Shown: positions 8,747 through 18,527 of the stretch, one piece after another
How the letters are laid out: every line of letters starts with the position of its first letter
How positions within the stretch are numbered: the stretch's first letter is position 1
Assembly (NCBI RefSeq): GCF_903933125.1
Contig: NZ_CAIZIZ010000477.1
Coordinates: 1-64,000, forward strand
Direction: 5' to 3'
Source of the DNA: an uncultured Lamprocystis sp.
GTDB lineage: Bacteria; Pseudomonadota; Gammaproteobacteria; Chromatiales; Chromatiaceae
Length of the DNA: 64,000 nucleotides
Position numbers and translations under genes: made by a program
Notes under the pieces: generated by a model
Database searches by the model: none
Told to the model about the DNA's origin: nothing
What the model saw: the letters and a program-made list of their open reading frames with translations, nothing else

Positions 8747-8766
8747 GGGGCGACTTTAGTCGCCCC
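8747..8766. repeat. Short perfect palindrome between hoxF and RDD gene
   Basis: GGGGCGACT and AGTCGCCCC are separated by two bases in the 246-bp divergent gap. It may form a compact hairpin. There is no T-tract, so it is not a convincing terminator. The rest of the gap must hold the hox promoter, but I cannot place a clear -35/-10 pair. Confidence 0.5.
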
Positions 8767-8896
8767 CACCCGTCGGTAGACCCTTTCCCGGAAATCACCT
8801 AATAGAGTATAGAACGCCGGTCGCTCTGGCGCCCGGCGGCGCGTCGGGGGACAATCAGGATTCCGATTCTCCCAGTACGACCGGCACCCCGACCCG

Positions 8897-9490
8897 ATGG
8901 ACCCAACACAGCTCGATCATCCAGAGAACACAGATCCCCCTGCGGTGCAGATCGTCTCGTTATGGCGCCGACTCGGCGCCCTGCTCTATGACGGCGTCCT
9001 GCTGTGGGCGCTGCTGATACTCGCCACCATCTGCCTGATCATCCCCTATGATCTGCTCGCCACCCGACCCTATCCCCGCGCGGACTGGCTGTATCGGACC
9101 CTGTTACAGGCGTATCTGCTGGCGGTGATCGCCGGCTTCTACGTCTATTTCTGGACGCACGGCGGGCAGACGCTGGGGATGCGCAGTTGGCGCGTGCGCG
9201 TGGTCCGCGCGGACGGCGGACCGCTGAGCGCCGCCGACGCCCTGCGCCGCTTCGCCTGGGCCGCCCTGAGCCTGCTGCCGCTGGGCCTGGGCCTGTGGTG
9301 GTGCCTGATCGACCGCGAACATCTGGCCTGGCATGACCGGGCCTCGGGGACACGGCTGTTGCTCGCCCGGCCAAAGGCCGCGAACCGCTCAATCAAATCT
9401 GAGCACGATACGGAACGATTGTCTGTTTCTCGTTTTTCGTTGATGTTTCTCAAGCATCAGGTTACGAAAAACAAGGCAAAAAACCAATAA
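8897..9490 (+). CDS. RDD family membrane protein
   Basis: A 197-residue inner-membrane protein of the RDD family. The hallmark R-x-x-A/G-x-x-x-D segment is WRRLGALLYDGVLL; three hydrophobic helices follow (about 33-55, 70-95, 125-145), and the second conserved region is GQTLGMRSWRVRVV. The family is thought to act as small transporters, with sodium/proton exchange shown for some members. The last ~35 residues are Ser/Lys-rich and unlike the rest, as if the frame reads through into AT-richer flanking DNA. No strong ribosome binding site is visible. Confidence 0.8.
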   Translation: MDPTQLDHPENTDPPAVQIVSLWRRLGALLYDGVLLWALLILATICLIIPYDLLATRPYPRADWLYRTLLQAYLLAVIAGFYVYFWTHGGQTLGMRSWRVRVVRADGGPLSAADALRRFAWAALSLLPLGLGLWWCLIDREHLAWHDRASGTRLLLARPKAANRSIKSEHDTERLSVSRFSLMFLKHQVTKNKAKNQ

Positions 9491-9535
9491 CGACGGTTAA
9501 ACCACAGTATTCGCGCCAAGAGCAGGAGCAAGTCC

Positions 9536-11077
9536 ATGAGTTGGGGAGAAGGCTATGTCACCGAGATCGAGTACGCGACGGGCTATTTCGCCAAACTGGC
9601 GCCCCGATTTACGCAAACCGTCCTGACTCTCCAGGGGGTCGAGACCCGCGGCCTGGAGGCCCCGACCTATCTGGAACTGGGTTTCGGCCAAGGCCTGTCA
9701 CTCAACCTGCACGCGGCAGCCAACCGCGGCGAATGGTGGGGTACGGACTTCAACCCCTGTCATGTGCTGGGCGCCGCGACGCTGGCGCAGGCCGCGGGCG
9801 GCGATCTGCATCTGTTGGACGAGAGTTTCGAGCAGTTCGCGCAACGCGAGGACCTGCCGCAGTTCGACATGATCGGGCTGCACGGCATCTGGTCCTGGAT
9901 CAGCGAGCGCAATATCGACAACATCGTCGCGATCCTCGCGCGCCGGCTGAAGCCGGGCGGCACCGTCTATCTGTCCTACAACAACCTGACCGGCTGGGCC
10001 GCCCTGGCGCCCCTGCGGGAACTCCTGGCGCGGCGCCGCATCCTGCTCGGGGCGGCGGCGAACCCGGTGGCCGACATCAAGGACGGACTGCGGTTTGCAC
10101 AGACCCTGGTCGCGGCTCAGGCCCACTATTTCGAGGCCGTCCCGATTGCCAAGACCTGGCTGGAACAGTTGACGAACCAGGATCCCAACTACCTGGTTCA
10201 CGAGTATTTCAACGCCAACTGGAAGCTGATGTCCTTTCCCGAAATCCTGGAGCGGCTGGGCGACGCCAAGCTGGGGTTCGCGGGCACCGCCGATCCACTC
10301 AAGGCCATCGAGGAAGTAGCCCTATCCGACGAGGCCCGCAACCTGATGGCGGGACTGGCCAACAATCCGACACTGCGCGAAATGGTGCTGGACTATTTCA
10401 CCCTGACCCACCTGCGCTCGGACTATTTCCAGCGCGGCGTGCGCGGCATCCCGGCCTGCGATCTCAGCGAACGCCTGGGCGCCTTGCGCTTTATCCCCTG
10501 CGCTGACCCGAGCGCAACCCCGATGAAGGTCAAGACGCAACGCGGCGAGGTCCCACTGAATGAGGCCCTCTATGCACCGCTGATCGAATTGCTGGTGAAA
10601 AACGGCTGCAGCCCGATCACCTTCGCCGAAATCGCCGCGGCGCTGGCCGGTCACGCCAACGAGATCCAACTCCGTAAGATGCTGCTGACGCTGATCGGGA
10701 CCGACCGCCTGGCCCCGGCCCACCCCGCGGACATCACCACCGCGGTGACCGAGCGGACCAGGCGCCTCAACAGCCATCTCCTGGAACGCGGCGGCAAGTG
10801 GTCCGGCGGCAGCCACCTGGCCTCCCCGGTGACTGGCGGGGGCGTGGGTGTGACGGTCCTCGACCAAGCCTTCCTGAACGCCCGGCAGCAAGGTCTGACC
10901 ACACCCCGTGAATGGGCAGACGAGGTTTTGACCCGCCTGGAGGCCGCCGGCAGGCGCATCGTTCACCAGGGAGAGGAACTCACGGATCGCGACCGGACCC
11001 TGGGCTATCTGATCGCCGAGGCTAACAGCCTTGCCGCCGAGCGGCTGCCGATCCTGGCAGGTTTGGGGATCACCTGA
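9536..11077 (+). CDS. Methyltransferase with regulatory domain
   Basis: A 513-residue protein. Residues 40-190 are a class I methyltransferase (YLELGFGQGLSLNLHAAA as motif I, MIGLHGIWSWI, LKPGGTVYLSYN). The middle region from NYLVHEYFNANW through LTHLRSDYFQRG matches the methyltransferase regulatory domain family (PF10119), and the C-terminal part looks helical with a winged-helix feel (LIELLVKNGC onwards). Proteins of this kind are known near surface polysaccharide or protein lysine methylation genes; the substrate is unknown here. Start ATG has a GGAG site 10 bp upstream. It converges on lptG. Confidence 0.8.
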   Translation: MSWGEGYVTEIEYATGYFAKLAPRFTQTVLTLQGVETRGLEAPTYLELGFGQGLSLNLHAAANRGEWWGTDFNPCHVLGAATLAQAAGGDLHLLDESFEQFAQREDLPQFDMIGLHGIWSWISERNIDNIVAILARRLKPGGTVYLSYNNLTGWAALAPLRELLARRRILLGAAANPVADIKDGLRFAQTLVAAQAHYFEAVPIAKTWLEQLTNQDPNYLVHEYFNANWKLMSFPEILERLGDAKLGFAGTADPLKAIEEVALSDEARNLMAGLANNPTLREMVLDYFTLTHLRSDYFQRGVRGIPACDLSERLGALRFIPCADPSATPMKVKTQRGEVPLNEALYAPLIELLVKNGCSPITFAEIAAALAGHANEIQLRKMLLTLIGTDRLAPAHPADITTAVTERTRRLNSHLLERGGKWSGGSHLASPVTGGGVGVTVLDQAFLNARQQGLTTPREWADEVLTRLEAAGRRIVHQGEELTDRDRTLGYLIAEANSLAAERLPILAGLGIT

Positions 11078-11098
11078 TCGCCCACAGCGGGGGCAGCC

Positions 11099-12169
11099 TC
11101 AGCCCACCCGCCGCAACAGCAACATCGCCGCACCGACGAACAGGAGCGGCGGGGCCAATGCCGCTGCCAGCGGACTCAGACCATAAATGAGCGCGAGATA
11201 GGAAAAGGTGCGACTGATCAGATAATAGACGATGCCGACCATCACCCCGACGAACATCCGTACGCCGGTCCCGCGGCTGCGCGCGGACCCGAGCAGGATG
11301 GGGATGGACACCAGAACCATCGAGAGGGTCAGCAAGGGATAGACCACCTTGCCCCAGAAGATCACCTCATAGTTGCCGGCATCCTGCGCGTTGATGCGCA
11401 TGAAGCGGATGTATTTCCAGAGCCCCCACACCGGCAGGATGCGCGGATCGACGACCACCACCTCGAGGATTCCTGGGTCCAACATGGAATCCCAGCCGGC
11501 GTTCGGGAGGCGTTCGATCCGCACCCCCTCCTGACTGACATGACTGCGCGAAATGCCCTCGAGCACCCATTGACCGTCGACATAGCGCGCGCCCTCGGCG
11601 TAAGTCGCGATCAGGGTTCCCGCGGTATTGTCGACCCGGTAAGTCGAGATGGCGCGCAGACTGGTACCGGACAGAATCTCGCGGATGTTCACATAGGCGC
11701 CGTCGTCGATCGCCCAGAACCCGGAGTCGGTGCTTTGCGCAACCTCACCGGAGAGCGCCGTGCGCTTGAGCTCAAGCCCATGTTGCTCGGCGACCGGAGC
11801 CACCACCTCGCCGACGAACATGGCGATCACGGCCAGCACGATGCCGCCCATGACGCCGGCCCAGGCGATGCGCAAAATCGAGATGCCGGCCGCCCGCATC
11901 GCCACCAGCTCCGAGCGGTTGGCCAGTGCCCCCAAGCCGAGCAAGGCACCGATCAGGGTCGCGATCGGAAACACCTGGTAGGCATAACGCGGCAGCGCGA
12001 GGACCATGAACAGCAGGGCGTCCTGGATGCGATAGCCGGCCGTACCCACTTGCTCCAGCTCATTGGCGAGGATGAAAAATCCCAGCAACGGCAGGAGCAC
12101 CCCCAAGGTCAGCAGGGTGCCGCCGATCACCGCCCCGGCCAGATAGCGATCGAGAATTCCAGGGATCAT
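11099..12169 (-). CDS. lptG: LPS export ABC transporter permease LptG
   Basis: Inner-membrane permease of the Lpt machine that extracts lipopolysaccharide and sends it to the outer membrane. 356 aa, with membrane helices near the N-terminus (15-40, 60-85, 100-125) and three at the C-terminus around a periplasmic jellyroll domain. The signature FPIATLIGALLGLGALANRSELVAMRAAG identifies LptG rather than LptF. In most gammaproteobacteria lptF and lptG form an operon divergent from pepA; here lptG alone faces pepA, so lptF must be elsewhere or have been lost from this site. Confidence 0.9.
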   Translation of the reverse strand: MIPGILDRYLAGAVIGGTLLTLGVLLPLLGFFILANELEQVGTAGYRIQDALLFMVLALPRYAYQVFPIATLIGALLGLGALANRSELVAMRAAGISILRIAWAGVMGGIVLAVIAMFVGEVVAPVAEQHGLELKRTALSGEVAQSTDSGFWAIDDGAYVNIREILSGTSLRAISTYRVDNTAGTLIATYAEGARYVDGQWVLEGISRSHVSQEGVRIERLPNAGWDSMLDPGILEVVVVDPRILPVWGLWKYIRFMRINAQDAGNYEVIFWGKVVYPLLTLSMVLVSIPILLGSARSRGTGVRMFVGVMVGIVYYLISRTFSYLALIYGLSPLAAALAPPLLFVGAAMLLLRRVG

Positions 12170-12272
12170 GTAAAGCTCAACGCGGTGGTAGACTCAGAGC
12201 CCTTAGGATACTCACCCCGATCGCTCAACGCAGACTGATTCAGACCCGATCCGTCCCCCGAGGTACCCGCTG

Positions 12273-13781
12273 ATGGAGTTCAAGATCAAAACCGGCGATC
12301 TCGCCAAACACAAGACCCCCTGCCTGGTGCTGGGTGTCTTCGAGAAACGCAAGCTCGCCGAACCCGCACAGGCCGTTGATCAGGCGAGCGGCGGCCGACT
12401 CACCGAGATCCTCAAGCGGGGCGACCTGGACGGCGAGACCGGCCGCACCCTGATGCTCTACGATGTGCCCGGCATCGCGGCAGAGCGAGTGCTGCTCGTG
12501 GGCTGCGGCAAGCAAAAGGAGTTCACCCGCGCCAACTACCGTCAGGCGCTGGCGGCCTGCGTGGACGTGCTGCAGCGCACCCATGCCGGCGACGCCATGA
12601 GCACCTTGGCCGAGTCGCTTGCGAACGGTCTCACCCCCTATCTGGCGCTACGCGACGCCGTGACCACCACGGCCGACCGGGTCTACCGCTACAGTCAGAC
12701 CAAGGAAGACAAGCAAGCCCCCAAGACGCCGCTGCGCACCCTCACCCTCTGGGTCGCGACCCGGCAGCAGGTCGACACGGCCGAGCAGGCGGTCCGGCAC
12801 GGCGCGGCCATCGCCGCCGGGGTGACGCTCGCCAAGGAACTCGGCAACCTGCCGGGGAATCTCTGCACCCCGTCCTATCTGGCCGATCAGGCGGTGGATC
12901 TGGCCAGCCGCTTCGAGAAGCTGACGGTCGAGGTCTTGGAAGAGGCGCAGATGGAGGAACTGGGCATGGGCGCCCTGCTCTCGGTTTCCCGCGGCAGCCG
13001 ACAACCGGCCAAGCTCATCTGCTTCAAGTACCAGGGCGGCATGGAAGACCAGAAACCGGTCGTGCTGGTCGGCAAGGGATTGACCTTCGACGCCGGCGGC
13101 ATCTCCATCAAGCCGGCCGCCGAAATGGACGAGATGAAGTATGACATGTGCGGCGGTGCCGGGGTCTTCGGCGCCGTCCAGGCGGCCTGCGAACTCGACC
13201 TGCCGCTCAACCTGGTGGGCCTGGTCCCGGCCTCGGAGAACCTGCCGGACGGTGCGGCCAACAAGCCCGGCGATATCATCAAGAGCATGTCGGGCCAGAC
13301 CATCGAGGTCCTCAACACCGACGCCGAGGGCCGCCTGATCCTGTGCGACACCCTCACCTACAGCGAGCGCTTCGACCCCGCGGTGGTGATCGACCTGGCG
13401 ACCCTCACCGGCGCCTGTGTCGTCGCCTTGGGCAAGCACCCTTCCGGGCTCTTTACCGCGGACGACCGACTCGCCCAGGAAATCCAGGACGCCGGTCACG
13501 ACGCCTGGGACCGCGTCTGGCGGATGCCCTTGTGGGAGGACTACCAGACCCAGCTCGACAGCAACTTCGCGGACATGGCCAACATCGGCGGGCGCGATGG
13601 CGGGGCCATTACCGCCGCCTGCTTCCTGTCACGGTATACGAAAAAATACCGCTGGGCGCATCTGGACATCGCCGGCACCGCCTGGCTGACCGGCAAGGAA
13701 AAGGGCGGCACCGGCCGGCCGGTGCCGCTGCTGGTGCAGATCCTGTTGCAGCGTAGCGGCCTGCTCGCGGCGGCCGGCTAG
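12273..13781 (+). CDS. pepA: Leucyl aminopeptidase PepA
   Basis: Cytosolic M17 aminopeptidase, 502 aa, which removes N-terminal residues using two metal ions. The metal and catalytic segment is complete: [15 protein letters not shown] with the first Lys/Asp, [11 protein letters not shown], and the family signature [12 protein letters not shown]. The hexamer-forming N-terminal domain precedes it. In some bacteria PepA also binds DNA for recombination and regulation. It is divergent from lptG across 103 bp. The usual followers holC and valS are missing; instead a 490-bp gap and the BREX island follow. Confidence 0.95.
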   Translation: MEFKIKTGDLAKHKTPCLVLGVFEKRKLAEPAQAVDQASGGRLTEILKRGDLDGETGRTLMLYDVPGIAAERVLLVGCGKQKEFTRANYRQALAACVDVLQRTHAGDAMSTLAESLANGLTPYLALRDAVTTTADRVYRYSQTKEDKQAPKTPLRTLTLWVATRQQVDTAEQAVRHGAAIAAGVTLAKELGNLPGNLCTPSYLADQAVDLASRFEKLTVEVLEEAQMEELGMGALLSVSRGSRQPAKLICFKYQGGMEDQKPVVLVGKGLTFDAGGISIKPAAEMDEMKYDMCGGAGVFGAVQAACELDLPLNLVGLVPASENLPDGAANKPGDIIKSMSGQTIEVLNTDAEGRLILCDTLTYSERFDPAVVIDLATLTGACVVALGKHPSGLFTADDRLAQEIQDAGHDAWDRVWRMPLWEDYQTQLDSNFADMANIGGRDGGAITAACFLSRYTKKYRWAHLDIAGTAWLTGKEKGGTGRPVPLLVQILLQRSGLLAAAG

Positions 13782-14272
13782 CCCGTGATCGGGGACAAAG
13801 CAGATCAGTCGCCGATCAAGGGCAATCGATGGGCCGCCGTTCACGGCACATTCAAGAGCGGATGGCATCCGCAGTTCGGGACACAGTGCGCCCGGCCTCT
13901 GCTTATTGAAGCTCGAACGCCCGATTTTTTGGTACTCTCGTCCAAGCCGCCAAACACAAGGGCGTTGACGCCGAGCGGCTGTCACTGGTAAAAGTCCCCG
14001 GTCCGTAAAATCGGCCGTCGATAGGGATACGTGTTCGGTCGCTTCGTGTGCGTGCGGCCTTGGATAGACGAACAATCGCTATCGGTCCGATGATTGTGGA
14101 GACCCTCGGGTCTGGCGAGGATGCCGTTCGCAAATCGGTATCGCCCAAACAGTAGCCCTGGCATCGCGTCGCGCGCTGCAGAACGCCCGGGACGGCGGAT
14201 CTGGACGAAAGTTATCGCGGGGACTGCTGCCATGATCGCGCCATCCATCAGGGATCCAGGAGAGCAAAGTCG
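13782..14272. other. Gene-free gap upstream of the BREX island
   Basis: No ORF here has a ribosome binding site, recognisable domain or sensible composition; the listed ORFs on both strands look like chance frames. The gap must contain the promoter of the plus-strand BREX operon, but I cannot point to convincing boxes. It is also the left boundary of the island, next to the 3' end of pepA. No tRNA or direct repeat marking an integration site is visible. Confidence 0.5.
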
Positions 14273-14823
14273 ATGGTGCCCCCGCTTTCGCATCGGGTTG
14301 CCGGATGTGTCGAGACGGCGAGCCAGCTGTATCACCGGCTGGTCATCCTCGCGGGTCCACCGCGCTCGGGAAAGACGCGCGCCTTCCGCACGCTCCACGG
14401 ATCGATGGCTTGGCCGATGGTCAATATCAACTTGGCGCTCTCTGAGAGACTGCTGGAGCTAACCTCGCGCCAACGAGCACTCCGCGCCGCTCGGCTGGTC
14501 GACGATATCGTTCGGGAGACTGCCGGGGAGATCGTTCTGCTCGACAACATCGAGATGCTCTTTCATTCCTGCTCGACAACATCGAGATGCTCTTTCATTC
14601 GGAGCTGAAACAGGACCCACTGCGGCTTCTCCAGAGTCTCTCGCGCAACCGTACGATCGTGACGACGTGGCGAGGCGTTTACTCGGGCGCGTCACTCACT
14701 TACGCGGTACCCGATCATTTTGAATATCGGCGCTATGACGATCCACAGGCGCTCATTGTTTCGTCCGTGGGGACTCACCCCGAAATCGGCGGCGAGACGC
14801 TTGCCCAGGAGCATCCGGTTTGA
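14273..14823 (+). pseudogene. brxF: BREX-3 P-loop protein BrxF, frameshifted by a 32-bp tandem duplication
   Basis: Small P-loop protein that opens BREX type 3 operons. The first ORF (14273-14608) has a good AGGAGAG site, the Walker A LAGPPRSGKTRAF at residues 26-38, and the Walker B-like IVLLDNIEMLF. It then shifts frame and stops. The second ORF (14587-14823) carries the remainder (ELKQDPLRLLQSLSRNRT to the stop). A perfect 32-bp tandem duplication at 14537-14600 causes the shift, since 32 is not a multiple of three; with one copy removed the two parts join into one 172-codon frame. The gene is therefore off as read, but can revert precisely. The stop overlaps the TTG of brxC. Confidence 0.88.
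14537..14600 (+). repeat. Perfect 32-bp tandem duplication inside brxF
   Basis: Two adjacent identical copies, 14537-14568 and 14569-14600, each starting CTGCTCGACAACATCGAG. They lie just after the Walker B codons. Copy number 1 gives an intact brxF; copy number 2 gives the shifted frame seen here. Confidence 0.95.
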
Positions 14824-17800
14824 AATACGCGGACCTTATCCAGTTCGACCCCATCGAGACCGTCGTTCAGCTCCGCGAGGCAGATCATGCGGCCAGCGCC
14901 CGCCGCCTGGTCGAGACCTTCGTCATCTCCGAGCGCATGGGCGAGCAGCTCGCAGACCTGGTGTTCCCGCAACTCCAGTTCGACACCCCGGCCGATAGCA
15001 AGGGTCTCCTCGTCGTCGGCAACTACGGTACCGGTAAGTCGCACCTCATGGCGGTGATCTCCGCGATCGCCGAGCACGCCGAGCTGGCCGACGCGGTGAC
15101 CAACCCGGCCGTGGCCGACAAAGCAACGCCGATCGCCGGTCGTTTCTTCGTCATCCGGGCGGAGATCAATTCGTCGATGCCGCTGCGTCAGTTTGTCATG
15201 GAGACGCTTCAGGATCAGCTTGCCGAACAGGGTGCTCACTTCGATGTGCCGCCCGAGGACCAGGTGAAGAATCACAAGGACGTGCTCGCCTCCATGATGG
15301 CTGCGTTCACCGAGCGGTTCCCCGACAAGGGCCTGCTCTTCGTACTCGACGAGCTGCTCGACTACCTCCGCTCCAACCGGGAACAGGAGCTGATGCGCAA
15401 CCTGAACTTCCTCCGCGCGGTCGGAGAGTTCGCCAAAGGCTCGCGCTTCCGCTTCGTCGCCGGCGTCCAGGAGAGCTTGTTCGACAACCCGCGGTTCCAG
15501 TTCGCCGCCGACAGCCTGCGGCGCGTCAAAGACCGCTTCGAGCAGATGCGCATCGCCCGTGAGGATGTGGCTCACGTTGTCGCGGAGCGTCTCCTCAAGA
15601 AAGATGCCAAACAGCAAGCGCTTGTGCGCGAGCATCTGATCAAATTCGCGCCGCTCTATGGCACGATGAACGAGCGAATGGACCAGTTCGTCAGGCTCTA
15701 TCCCGTGCACCCCGCCTATATCGACACCTTCGAGCGCGTCTACGTCGCCGAGAAGCGCGAGGTGCTCAAGACGCTCAGCGCCGCCATCCGCCGCATGCTC
15801 ACCGAGCACGTCCCGGACGACGCGCCCGGCCTCATCGCCTACGACTCGTACTGGCAGAACCTCAAGGACAACGCGTCCTTCCGCTCGGTCCCCGAGATCC
15901 GCGATGTCATCGAGAAGGCCGATGTGCTGGAGGCGCGCATCCAACAAGCCTTCACGCGTCCCCAGTATCGGCCCGCGGCGCTGCGCATCGTCCATGCGTT
16001 GTCCGTGCACCGCCTAACCACCAGCGACATCTTCGCCCCGATCGGCGCGACAGCAGAGGAGCTCCGCGACGACCTCTGTATCCTCCTCCCGCTGCCCGAG
16101 CGCGACGCAGAGTTCCTCAAAACCGTGGTCGAGACCGTCCTGCGGGAGATCGTCAAGACCGTCAGCGGCCAGTTCTTGTCCTTCAACCGAGAGAATGGCC
16201 AGTACTACCTCGATCTGAAGAAGGACATCGACTTCGACTCGCTGATCGAGAAGCGGGCCGAGTCGCTCAGCGACTCCCAACTCGATCGCTACTACTTCGA
16301 CGGGGTCCGCCGCGTCGTCCTGGAAGACCCCGAAGCGCCCCCCTACGTGTCCGGCTACCGCATCTGGGAGCACGAGATCGAATGGCGGGAACACAGGGCC
16401 GGCCGGAGCGGCTATCTCTTCTTCGGCGCGCCGAACGAGCGCTCGACGGCTCAGCCGGCACGCGACTTCTACATCTATTTCATTCAGCCGTTCGAGGCCC
16501 CCTATTTCAAGGACGAGCGCAAGCCCGACGAGGTGTTCTTCCGACTCGCCCAGCGGGACGAGGAATTCGACCACGCACTCAGGCTCTACGCCGGTGCCCG
16601 GGAGCTCTCCGCCTCGGCCTCGGGCGGGAACAAAAAGAACTACGACGACAAGGCGGGCGCGCATCTGCGGACCATGACCCGCTGGCTGCAAGAGAAGCTT
16701 ACGACCGCCTATGAGGTTACCTGTCAGGGGAAGACAGGGTCCCTCGGCGAGCTGCTCCAGACGCTCTTCGCCCGCGCGCCGTCACGGGGCGGCGTACGCG
16801 ACTATATCGACGTGGCGGCCGCCGTGTCCCTGTCCCCGCACTTCGCGGATCAGGCCCGCCACTATCCGATCTTCGACACGCCCATCACCCGGGCCAACCG
16901 GGGGCAGGCCGCCCAGGATGCGCTCCGCTGGATCGCCGGCAGCGTCAAGAGCAAGCTGGGCGCGTCGATCCTTGATGCCCTCGAGATGCTCGACGGCGAC
17001 CAGCTCCGGCCAAGGAAGTCCCGCTATGCCAAGCACATCGTCGAGCAGCTCGGCACCAAGGGTGAGGGCCAAGTGCTGAACCGCTCCGAGCTGGTGCAGG
17101 AAGAGGCAGGCGTCGAGTACTGGACCCGTTTCCGGCTGGAGCCGGAATTTCTCGCCGTCGTCCTGGCCGGACTGGTTCACAGCGGCGATCTGGTGCTGAG
17201 CATCACGGGGAAGAAGATCGACGCCGGCGCCATCGACCAGTTCGCGAAGGCCCCCATCGACGATATCGCCCGGTTCAAGCATGTCGAGCGCCCCCGCGAC
17301 CTACCCCTTGGCGCGCTGCAGGAGCTGTTCGACCTGTTTGGGGTGCCCAAGGGTCTGATCGTCAACCCCGCGAATCGCGACGACGCGGTCACGCAGCTGC
17401 AGATCAAAGTGGCGGAGCTGGTCAACAAGGTCGTCCTTGCCCACGCTCGTGTGGGGGACATGATCCTCTGGGGAAAGCCCATCCTCGCCGAGCAGGAGCA
17501 GGCAGAGTGGCGCAAGCGCCTCAACGACCTGAAGCGATTCCTGGAGTCGCTCCAGGCATTTAACACCGCGGGGAAACTCAAGAGCTTCCCGCACGATGTC
17601 GCCGCCATTCAGGCTCAGGAATCCGGACTCGCGCTGGTGCGCGAGGTCGAGGACCTGGTCGAACTGGTCCAGCAGGTTGGCCCAACGACATCGTATCTGG
17701 GGAAGGCGGAAGCCGTACTTCAGGCGGGCCATCCCTGGGTTGACCAAATGCGCGAGCGACGCGGCGAGCTGATGGCCAAGATCACGAGCCCGAAGCACCG

Positions 17801-18518
17801 CGCAGACCCCAGCTTCCAGCGCTCGCTCGGCCAGGCATTGGCGGAGCTCAAGACCGCCTATCGGGATGCCTACCTGGCCAGTCACGCCCAGGCCCGCCTT
17901 GGCGCCACCGACGACCAGCGCAAGGCGCGGCTTGCCCAGGACCCCCGTCTCAAGCAGGTCCAGCCGTTGTCCACCGTGGAGATGATGCCGGCGCAGCAGC
18001 TGCGGGACTTCCAGAACGCACTGTTCGGGCTCAAGACCTGCTTCGGTCTGACGAAGCCGGACCTCGACGCGGACCCGATCTGTCCCCACTGCTCGTTCCG
18101 GCCGGTCGAGGAGCCGTTCGCGGGGACCAAGGCGGGCGACCGGATCGCGGAGCTGGACCGCGACCTCGACGACATGGTGCAGAGCTGGACCGGCACGCTG
18201 CTCGGCAACCTTCAGGATCCGACCGTCGCGGGGGACATCGACCTCCTGGGCGCCGGCGAGGGCCGGGACGCGGTCGATGCCTTCTTGAATGAAAAGCGGC
18301 TTCCGGACCCCGTGAGCCCGGCCTTCGTGAAGGCGCTTGCCGAGATCCTGAGCGGTCTCGAAAAGCTGGTGGTCAACGAGACACGGCTGCGCGCAGCCCT
18401 TACCGGGGGCGGAATCCCTTGCACCATCAACGAGTTTAAGGATCGATTCGAGAGCTACATTACCGGCCTGACCAAGGGCAAAGAAGCCTCCCGGGTGCGT
18501 ATCGTCGTAGAGAAGTAG
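14820..18518 (+). CDS. brxC: BREX-3 system ATPase BrxC
   Basis: Large P-loop ATPase of the BREX core, 1232 aa. Walker A is VVGNYGTGKSHLM at residues 66-78 and Walker B GLLFVLDELLDYL near 180. The long helical middle is followed by a zinc-type segment DADPICPHCSFRP around residue 1080. BrxC/PglY proteins are the scaffold ATPases required for BREX methylation and phage exclusion. The start is a TTG whose last two bases begin the brxF stop (TTGA), with AGGAG nine bases upstream, so translation is coupled to the end of brxF. A frameshift in brxF could therefore also lower brxC expression. Confidence 0.88.
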   Translation: MKYADLIQFDPIETVVQLREADHAASARRLVETFVISERMGEQLADLVFPQLQFDTPADSKGLLVVGNYGTGKSHLMAVISAIAEHAELADAVTNPAVADKATPIAGRFFVIRAEINSSMPLRQFVMETLQDQLAEQGAHFDVPPEDQVKNHKDVLASMMAAFTERFPDKGLLFVLDELLDYLRSNREQELMRNLNFLRAVGEFAKGSRFRFVAGVQESLFDNPRFQFAADSLRRVKDRFEQMRIAREDVAHVVAERLLKKDAKQQALVREHLIKFAPLYGTMNERMDQFVRLYPVHPAYIDTFERVYVAEKREVLKTLSAAIRRMLTEHVPDDAPGLIAYDSYWQNLKDNASFRSVPEIRDVIEKADVLEARIQQAFTRPQYRPAALRIVHALSVHRLTTSDIFAPIGATAEELRDDLCILLPLPERDAEFLKTVVETVLREIVKTVSGQFLSFNRENGQYYLDLKKDIDFDSLIEKRAESLSDSQLDRYYFDGVRRVVLEDPEAPPYVSGYRIWEHEIEWREHRAGRSGYLFFGAPNERSTAQPARDFYIYFIQPFEAPYFKDERKPDEVFFRLAQRDEEFDHALRLYAGARELSASASGGNKKNYDDKAGAHLRTMTRWLQEKLTTAYEVTCQGKTGSLGELLQTLFARAPSRGGVRDYIDVAAAVSLSPHFADQARHYPIFDTPITRANRGQAAQDALRWIAGSVKSKLGASILDALEMLDGDQLRPRKSRYAKHIVEQLGTKGEGQVLNRSELVQEEAGVEYWTRFRLEPEFLAVVLAGLVHSGDLVLSITGKKIDAGAIDQFAKAPIDDIARFKHVERPRDLPLGALQELFDLFGVPKGLIVNPANRDDAVTQLQIKVAELVNKVVLAHARVGDMILWGKPILAEQEQAEWRKRLNDLKRFLESLQAFNTAGKLKSFPHDVAAIQAQESGLALVREVEDLVELVQQVGPTTSYLGKAEAVLQAGHPWVDQMRERRGELMAKITSPKHRADPSFQRSLGQALAELKTAYRDAYLASHAQARLGATDDQRKARLAQDPRLKQVQPLSTVEMMPAQQLRDFQNALFGLKTCFGLTKPDLDADPICPHCSFRPVEEPFAGTKAGDRIAELDRDLDDMVQSWTGTLLGNLQDPTVAGDIDLLGAGEGRDAVDAFLNEKRLPDPVSPAFVKALAEILSGLEKLVVNETRLRAALTGGGIPCTINEFKDRFESYITGLTKGKEASRVRIVVEK

Positions 18519-18527
18519 AGGCCAGCG

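Noticed and set aside
13785-13991. 68-aa ORF after pepA
   Set aside because: No ribosome binding site, domain or biased composition; treated as chance.
14537-14600. CRISPR-like short repeats
   Set aside because: The two copies are directly adjacent with no spacer and lie inside a coding frame.
14775-16010. 411-aa minus-strand ORF
   Set aside because: Antisense to brxC, whose Walker motifs are intact; no ribosome binding site.
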